From Saprospirales bacterium (lineage in GTDB: Bacteria > Bacteroidota > Bacteroidia > Chitinophagales > UBA8649), in NCBI GenBank assembly GCA_002708985.1, contig PAPS01000025.1:1-38434 (forward strand): DNA of 38,434 nt. Direction: 5' to 3'. A model generated the notes under the pieces. The model had not been told where the DNA came from. It ran no database searches and saw nothing but the letters and a program-made list of their open reading frames with translations. The position numbers were made by a program, and so were the translations under genes. Shown one piece after another: positions 34,001 through 38,434 of the stretch (positions are counted from its first letter, which is position 1; each line of letters begins with the position of its first letter).

Positions 34001-35773
34001 ATGAATCATCTTCCTGGAGAAGAACTTAAGGCATCCATTGCCCTTATCCCCAATAAGCCAGGAGTCTACGAATTCTATGACGCCAATCAAAAGATCCTTT
34101 ACGTTGGCAAGGCAAAAAAACTAAAAAAACGCGTTCAATCCTACTTTCAAAAAGAGCAGAGCAGTGCCCGATTGAAGCTTCTAGTAAAAAAGATTACCTC
34201 AATAGAATTCACTACCGTTGAATCTGATCAAGAAGCATTTTTGTTAGAGAACAACCTTATCAAAGAACACCAGCCCAAGTACAATATTCAGCTAAAAGAT
34301 GACAAGTCGTACCCATATATTGTTATTCGAAACGAACCTATACCAAGATTATACATTACAAGAAAAAAAGTGCAAGATGGTTCGGAATACTTCGGCCCAT
34401 ATACTGGAATCAAACATGTAAGGGCGATACTTAATCTTGCCAGAGAACTTTATCCGTTAAGAACATGCAAGCTTGACCTGAGTCCTGATAAGATCAACCA
34501 GGGGAAGTATAAAGTTTGCCTAGAATATCACATTGGAAATTGTCTTGCCCCATGTACCGGTGGGCAAAGCTCATCTGATTATCATGAAGGAATTGATACA
34601 ATAAGAAAAATACTTGAAGGAAAGACTTCAAACATAATCGATGCCCTGATTGAACGTCGTAATCAAGCCACACAAGAACTCAACTTCGAGCTAGCCCATG
34701 ATTATCAAAAAAAGATTGAAAAAATTCAAGAGTTCAGAAAGCCCTCACTGGTCGAAAACCTAGGTATTGAAAAAGCCGATGTATATCAGATTATCCATAA
34801 AGAAAATGGCAGCGCGATTCACCATATTAAGATTAGAGAATTCTCTATAATCTTCTCTACAATCAATCAAGTAATACCAAAACTACATGAAGACGATGAA
34901 GAGCTTCTTTTACAGGCCGTAAGAAAATTCACCATGGTGCAACCTCTCGAAGTAATACCGCCAATCATTGCTCCTATAGATCTTGACTTCCCTTTTGCTC
35001 CTGTCATTGTGCCTGAGAGAGGAGAAAAAAACAGGATACTTCTTATGATGAAGAAAAACTTAATAGAGCATAAGTTCAAATCTAAACCAAAAATCAATCA
35101 AGAACACCTTAAAAAAATACAAAAGGACCTTCGACTTAAAAGCTTACCAAAACACATTGAGTGCTTTGATAACTCTAACATTCAAGGAAGCAATCCAGTT
35201 GCCTCGTGTGTAGTCTTTATCAATGGCAGACCCGCAAAATCTGCTTACCGGCAATTTAATATCAAGACTGTCGATGGTCCGGACGACTATGCCAGCATGA
35301 AAGAAATCATCAAAAGACGTTACACAGGGCAAATAAAAAGAGGCGAAAACCTACCCGATCTAATTGTTATAGATGGCGGCAAAGGGCAACTCAACGCTGC
35401 TATTGAGGCCGTAAAGGAAGTTGGTATTTACCAAGAAGTAGCTCTTATAGGCATTGCCAAACAATTGGAAGAACTCTTCTATCCAAATGATCCGCTGCCT
35501 CTAATGCTAAATAAACGCAGCCCAGCACTCAAGCTCATCCAGCAGATTCGAAATGAAGCGCATCGATTTGCCATAACTTTTCACAGAAAAAAACGCAGTC
35601 AACACTTCACAAGAACCTCTCTTGAGTCAATTGAAGGAATAGGAGAAAAGTCAGCTATCCAACTCTTACGATCCTTTAGAAGTGTTGAAGCTATACGAAA
35701 GGCAACTATTGAAGATATAGCGACAGTTATAGGACAAAAAAAAGCCCAACTCGTTAAAGCTGGGCTAGATTAA
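34001..35773 (+). CDS. uvrC: Excinuclease ABC subunit C
   Basis: Makes the dual incisions in nucleotide excision repair. The 590-residue protein has an N-terminal GIY-YIG nuclease (GVY 21-23, YVG 34-36, GKAKKLKKRV). A four-cysteine cluster follows (Cys156, 173, 181, 185). The UVR UvrB-binding motif is at about 211-246. Next is an RNase-H-like endonuclease half (ECFDNSNIQG, IVIDGGKGQLN) and a C-terminal helix-hairpin-helix region (about 540-590, SIEGIGEKSA). Length and order are normal. The final codons also contain the terminator of the opposing gldM-gldN unit. Confidence 0.97.
   Translation: MNHLPGEELKASIALIPNKPGVYEFYDANQKILYVGKAKKLKKRVQSYFQKEQSSARLKLLVKKITSIEFTTVESDQEAFLLENNLIKEHQPKYNIQLKDDKSYPYIVIRNEPIPRLYITRKKVQDGSEYFGPYTGIKHVRAILNLARELYPLRTCKLDLSPDKINQGKYKVCLEYHIGNCLAPCTGGQSSSDYHEGIDTIRKILEGKTSNIIDALIERRNQATQELNFELAHDYQKKIEKIQEFRKPSLVENLGIEKADVYQIIHKENGSAIHHIKIREFSIIFSTINQVIPKLHEDDEELLLQAVRKFTMVQPLEVIPPIIAPIDLDFPFAPVIVPERGEKNRILLMMKKNLIEHKFKSKPKINQEHLKKIQKDLRLKSLPKHIECFDNSNIQGSNPVASCVVFINGRPAKSAYRQFNIKTVDGPDDYASMKEIIKRRYTGQIKRGENLPDLIVIDGGKGQLNAAIEAVKEVGIYQEVALIGIAKQLEELFYPNDPLPLMLNKRSPALKLIQQIRNEAHRFAITFHRKKRSQHFTRTSLESIEGIGEKSAIQLLRSFRSVEAIRKATIEDIATVIGQKKAQLVKAGLD
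35736..35766 (-). terminator. Terminator of gldM-gldN inside the uvrC coding end
   Basis: On the minus strand AGCCCA (35766-35761) pairs with TGGGCT (35748-35743), with partial extra pairing inside, and eight T follow (to 35736). It lies 25 bases past the gldN stop. Read on the plus strand the hairpin has no T tract after it, so it works in one direction only. The uvrC stop codon is at 35771-35773, so the hairpin is entirely within coding sequence. Confidence 0.8.
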
Positions 35774-35790
35774 TCCTTTATTCTAGACGC

Positions 35791-36663
35791 CTAGTAAGAC
35801 CAGAGTGACTGCTCAAGATTGAATAATTCATTGAACATCTCATCCGCAGTTAACTTCTTTCTAAAACTACTATTCGGGAACATATCCTCTAGGTACTGAT
35901 TTTGAGGTGTTAAATCATCCTTGACGATATACGAACTGAACATACGGAACTGGAAAGTCTCATCCCAACTTATGGTATGCACCCCATTCTCGTAATTAGG
36001 TGCCTGCGAATGAGCCAAATAAGGTCTCAAAAGATCGTAAGGCACCCAGTAAGAGAGTTCATTGAACTGTGTTGCATCTGCAATAGCATCATAGGTCGAA
36101 AATTCAAGTTGGGGACGAATACCTGCAATTCGAACTTGCATCTTACCATAACGATCGTCCACGTACCAATCTTCAACGATTTCGTAGTAGACTACATCTG
36201 TTGGCTTCCAGTCTTTATGTGTCATAGAGCGGTCTGTACTTGACACAACAGATGAAACCGTATCAGAGAAGTCAATCATGTAACCTTTTTTCTTCTTCAT
36301 GGTGATATCGTCCTTAGGAAACTGAGCATTTACAGTGAACGGTACGGCGTACTGAGCACGCGCCATTACATTTTCCTTAGTTTTGACACCATAGAAAGGC
36401 ACTCCATCATCAATTGCTTCTAAAAGAACATTGAGAAAAGGATTCTTTTCATCTATAAATCTCAAATTCATTTTTTCGCGAACATCAATTCTGCGATAGA
36501 CTCTTTTTTGCCAAGAAACATCGCGTTCCAATAACTCTGGATAATCCAAAATCTCGCGACCCTCCATAGCTTCGTATTGATAGAGATCTCCTATATTTTG
36601 GCTGTACCCTATCGACACCGTCAATAGAAAAAGACATAATGGAGTAGTTAGAAAGGTTTTCAT
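35791..36663 (-). CDS. gldN: T9SS ring protein GldN (PorN)
   Basis: This 290-residue periplasmic T9SS component has a signal peptide (MKTFLTTPL to GYSQ). The family pattern WQKRVYRRIDVREKMNLRF follows early in the mature protein, and the central VVYYEIVEDWYVDDRYGKMQVRIAGI is typical. With lipoprotein GldK it forms the large ring beneath the outer membrane and contacts the GldLM motor. Its ATG is 6 bases after the gldM stop, the conserved gldM-gldN order. Confidence 0.92.
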   Translation of the reverse strand: MKTFLTTPLCLFLLTVSIGYSQNIGDLYQYEAMEGREILDYPELLERDVSWQKRVYRRIDVREKMNLRFIDEKNPFLNVLLEAIDDGVPFYGVKTKENVMARAQYAVPFTVNAQFPKDDITMKKKKGYMIDFSDTVSSVVSSTDRSMTHKDWKPTDVVYYEIVEDWYVDDRYGKMQVRIAGIRPQLEFSTYDAIADATQFNELSYWVPYDLLRPYLAHSQAPNYENGVHTISWDETFQFRMFSSYIVKDDLTPQNQYLEDMFPNSSFRKKLTADEMFNELFNLEQSLWSY

Positions 36664-36669
36664 TATAGA

Positions 36670-38433
36670 CTATTTTACTGAATAAGAAACTGGTGCTAAA
36701 TCAACAATCGTTCCCGATGGAGCTCTAGCTTTAATATTGTATACGGTGATTGTGGCTCCCACAGCCGTAGGCTCTTCACATGCTGACGCAATCTGGTTTG
36801 GAGATGCCTTTGTTGGCATTTCACCACGAAGCGTTACTGTCGCATCCCAACTAACCACATCAAATTTAACATCGAACAATGCTGCAAGAGAATTCTCATC
36901 AGGCGTAGCAACAATGCTGCTATTGCTAAAACCACAAACTTGACCTCTTGTCATTTTTGTTTCACCTACACGTAGAGACTTGTGACGAGCAGCTGGTGGC
37001 GGAAAATCACGGACACGAATGGGGAACTGCTCAGAAACAGAAGCTCCTTTATCTGTGCCCTTAATTGTCATTTGACATACCCTTTCCCCACCACCAGGTG
37101 AACCTGGTTTAACAACGTAGGCATTTTCTCCAGAACTTCGAGAAACCGAACCGCATGAAAATGAAACGCTATTTACCTCCGCACTACCTAGAGATACAGT
37201 TATCGGATTTCCTACACCGGCGAACATTACATTCATTTTTTCCAGAAGGTAACTTCCCCCTCCAGACTTCTGAACGCTGTAACCTGTTTCGAAAGGAAAC
37301 CAGAAATTTCCGCGCTTGACAGCACCAGTTTTAATAATAACACCTCCAGATTTAGCAGGCTCAGAATAAAGGCCGTTGCCATCAGTATTCTTGGCCAACT
37401 CAGTTAGCACTTCTGCGCTTTGGGTAAATGGCCAACCTTCGAAGGATACCGCGTAGGGTCCCCCGGGAGACTCTTCACCCGAAGCATTACTAGAATCTAA
37501 CGATGCTATGGCAGACATAAATTCAGCTGTATACGTACCAACATAGTACTCAGGGACTGTCTCGCCACCTGCTGCTGCTGCATCAGGATCATATGCACCT
37601 AAACTAATTATTGCCTCAAACGGCTCACCTGGAGCTAAAAAAGTAGAATTAGAGGCAGTTACAGGATAAAAGAAAACCTTTTGAGTTGTGCTGGCCTTGG
37701 CACCCTGCAAAGCAAAACTCGCCACTGCCTTTTTCATGTTTTTTAAGTCTGTAATCAACTTGGTAAGAATTGTACGAGCACCAATCGCAGGAACGCCTTG
37801 AAAATTGTATTTATGCCAAACCTTGGACTCTGCTGTTTTATCATCCACTGTCAGATCATACGTCAAAGCACTTTGAACATTAAATTCAAAATTATAATCT
37901 GCCTTTTCACCTGAGAACTTCTTTAGAAACTGCGCTACAAAACCTTCAGGAAAACTTCCCAACTCACCAGATGCAACGATTTTAGAAACCCTCTCTTCTA
38001 ATGAGTATCCCTGTATCATATCTGCCAGATCCTTCAAATTGGATTCTAAATCCTTACCGTCTTTTCCTTCTGCAAGTAACCGATCAGTAGATTCTGTATC
38101 ATCATCTTTTCCTTTTGCCTCTTTCTCGATTTTACCATCAATCACAACAATGAATTCTTCCATAGCTGCAATCTCTGCTTCAAGCTCAGCGTATAATGCC
38201 TGAAAGATTGGAATGCTTTGATTATTCTTATTTTTTTCCGCCAAGTTGGTAACTAAAATCTTTTGCGACTCAATAGACTCATCAATTCCCATATTGGTCT
38301 TCTCAAGACTACCTTTTACCAGCTTGAAAGCGTTGAGAATCTCTGCGGATACGTTTAGTGCTAGAAGGGCTGTTAACACGAGATACATCATGTTAATCAT
38401 CTTCTGCCTTGGGCTTATATTACCTCCTGCCAT
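36670..38433 (-). CDS. gldM: T9SS motor component GldM (PorM)
   Basis: The complete 587-residue gene has its ATG one base from the window edge. The N-terminus MAGGNISPRQKMINMMYLVL and the single membrane helix (about 13-32) are diagnostic. The periplasmic part has a helical first domain and later beta domains with SVSFSCGS and PIRVRDFPPPAARH. GldM pairs with GldL, whose gene should lie just outside the window, to form the proton-driven motor powering T9SS export and gliding. The protein is about 70 residues longer than the well-known GldM/PorM. A charged segment at about 101-128 (KIEKEAKGKDDD) may be part of the extra length. Confidence 0.95.
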   Translation of the reverse strand: MAGGNISPRQKMINMMYLVLTALLALNVSAEILNAFKLVKGSLEKTNMGIDESIESQKILVTNLAEKNKNNQSIPIFQALYAELEAEIAAMEEFIVVIDGKIEKEAKGKDDDTESTDRLLAEGKDGKDLESNLKDLADMIQGYSLEERVSKIVASGELGSFPEGFVAQFLKKFSGEKADYNFEFNVQSALTYDLTVDDKTAESKVWHKYNFQGVPAIGARTILTKLITDLKNMKKAVASFALQGAKASTTQKVFFYPVTASNSTFLAPGEPFEAIISLGAYDPDAAAAGGETVPEYYVGTYTAEFMSAIASLDSSNASGEESPGGPYAVSFEGWPFTQSAEVLTELAKNTDGNGLYSEPAKSGGVIIKTGAVKRGNFWFPFETGYSVQKSGGGSYLLEKMNVMFAGVGNPITVSLGSAEVNSVSFSCGSVSRSSGENAYVVKPGSPGGGERVCQMTIKGTDKGASVSEQFPIRVRDFPPPAARHKSLRVGETKMTRGQVCGFSNSSIVATPDENSLAALFDVKFDVVSWDATVTLRGEMPTKASPNQIASACEEPTAVGATITVYNIKARAPSGTIVDLAPVSYSVK

Positions 38434-38434
38434 A

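Noticed and set aside
35743-35766. Hairpin at the uvrC end as a plus-strand terminator
   Set aside because: On the plus strand it is followed by AGATTAATCC with no T tract. The T tract exists only in the minus direction.

Overview
The window reads as a chromosomal segment of a Bacteroidota bacterium. The sequence carries type IX secretion (T9SS) genes (gldM, gldN, a porW/sprE homologue, a PorV/PorQ-like barrel, proteins with T9SS-type C-terminal domains), two TonB-dependent receptors, promoters of the TAnnTTTG type, and the DUF177-rpmF-fabH-accB-accC order. The giant secreted protein family at 11853-15932 and the general style suggest a Saprospiria/Chitinophagia-like or related marine lineage, but that finer placement is inference. 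I saw no tRNA, rRNA, CRISPR array, insertion sequence or prophage. Coding density is very high and no gene-free stretch exceeds 300 bases.

Layout. 1-191: 5' part of a DUF2805/TIGR03643 gene. 291-1559: secreted esterase with a T9SS sorting domain. 1561-5512 (minus): metG followed by acs. 5557-9098: a thiamine-linked block with a NadR-like P-loop kinase, a small secreted protein of unknown function, a decayed copy of the kinase 3' end, and a TPP riboswitch with a visible terminator and a competing long-range pairing, all ahead of a TonB-dependent receptor that ends at a strong terminator. 9210-10632: ruvC converging on greA-HIT. 10709-19772 (minus): a three-gene surface module of large TonB-dependent receptor, 1359-residue secreted protein and PorV/PorQ-like barrel. 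19836-21580 (minus): rsmA plus a 2-hydroxyacid dehydrogenase. 21617-24087: M17 aminopeptidase plus pdxA. 24131-28451: DUF177, rpmF, fabH, efp, accB, accC. 28425-28867 (minus): an AtpZ-like pair with no atp operon beside it. 28970-33962: porW/sprE-like lipoprotein overlapping a class A penicillin-binding protein. 34001-35773: uvrC. 35791-38433 (minus): gldM-gldN, whose terminator lies inside the uvrC coding end.

How it works together. GldM/GldN and the PorW/SprE-like lipoprotein are core T9SS machinery. The esterase and probably the 1359-residue protein are cargo. The PorV-like barrel is encoded directly behind that large candidate cargo and its receptor, so the three may act together at the outer membrane. 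The fabH-accB-accC genes feed fatty acid synthesis next to ribosome/translation genes (rpmF, efp). The riboswitch makes the 6838-9018 receptor a thiamine or thiamine-precursor importer. The strongest candidates for something new are the rearranged thiamine/kinase locus and the receptor-giant-PorV module.
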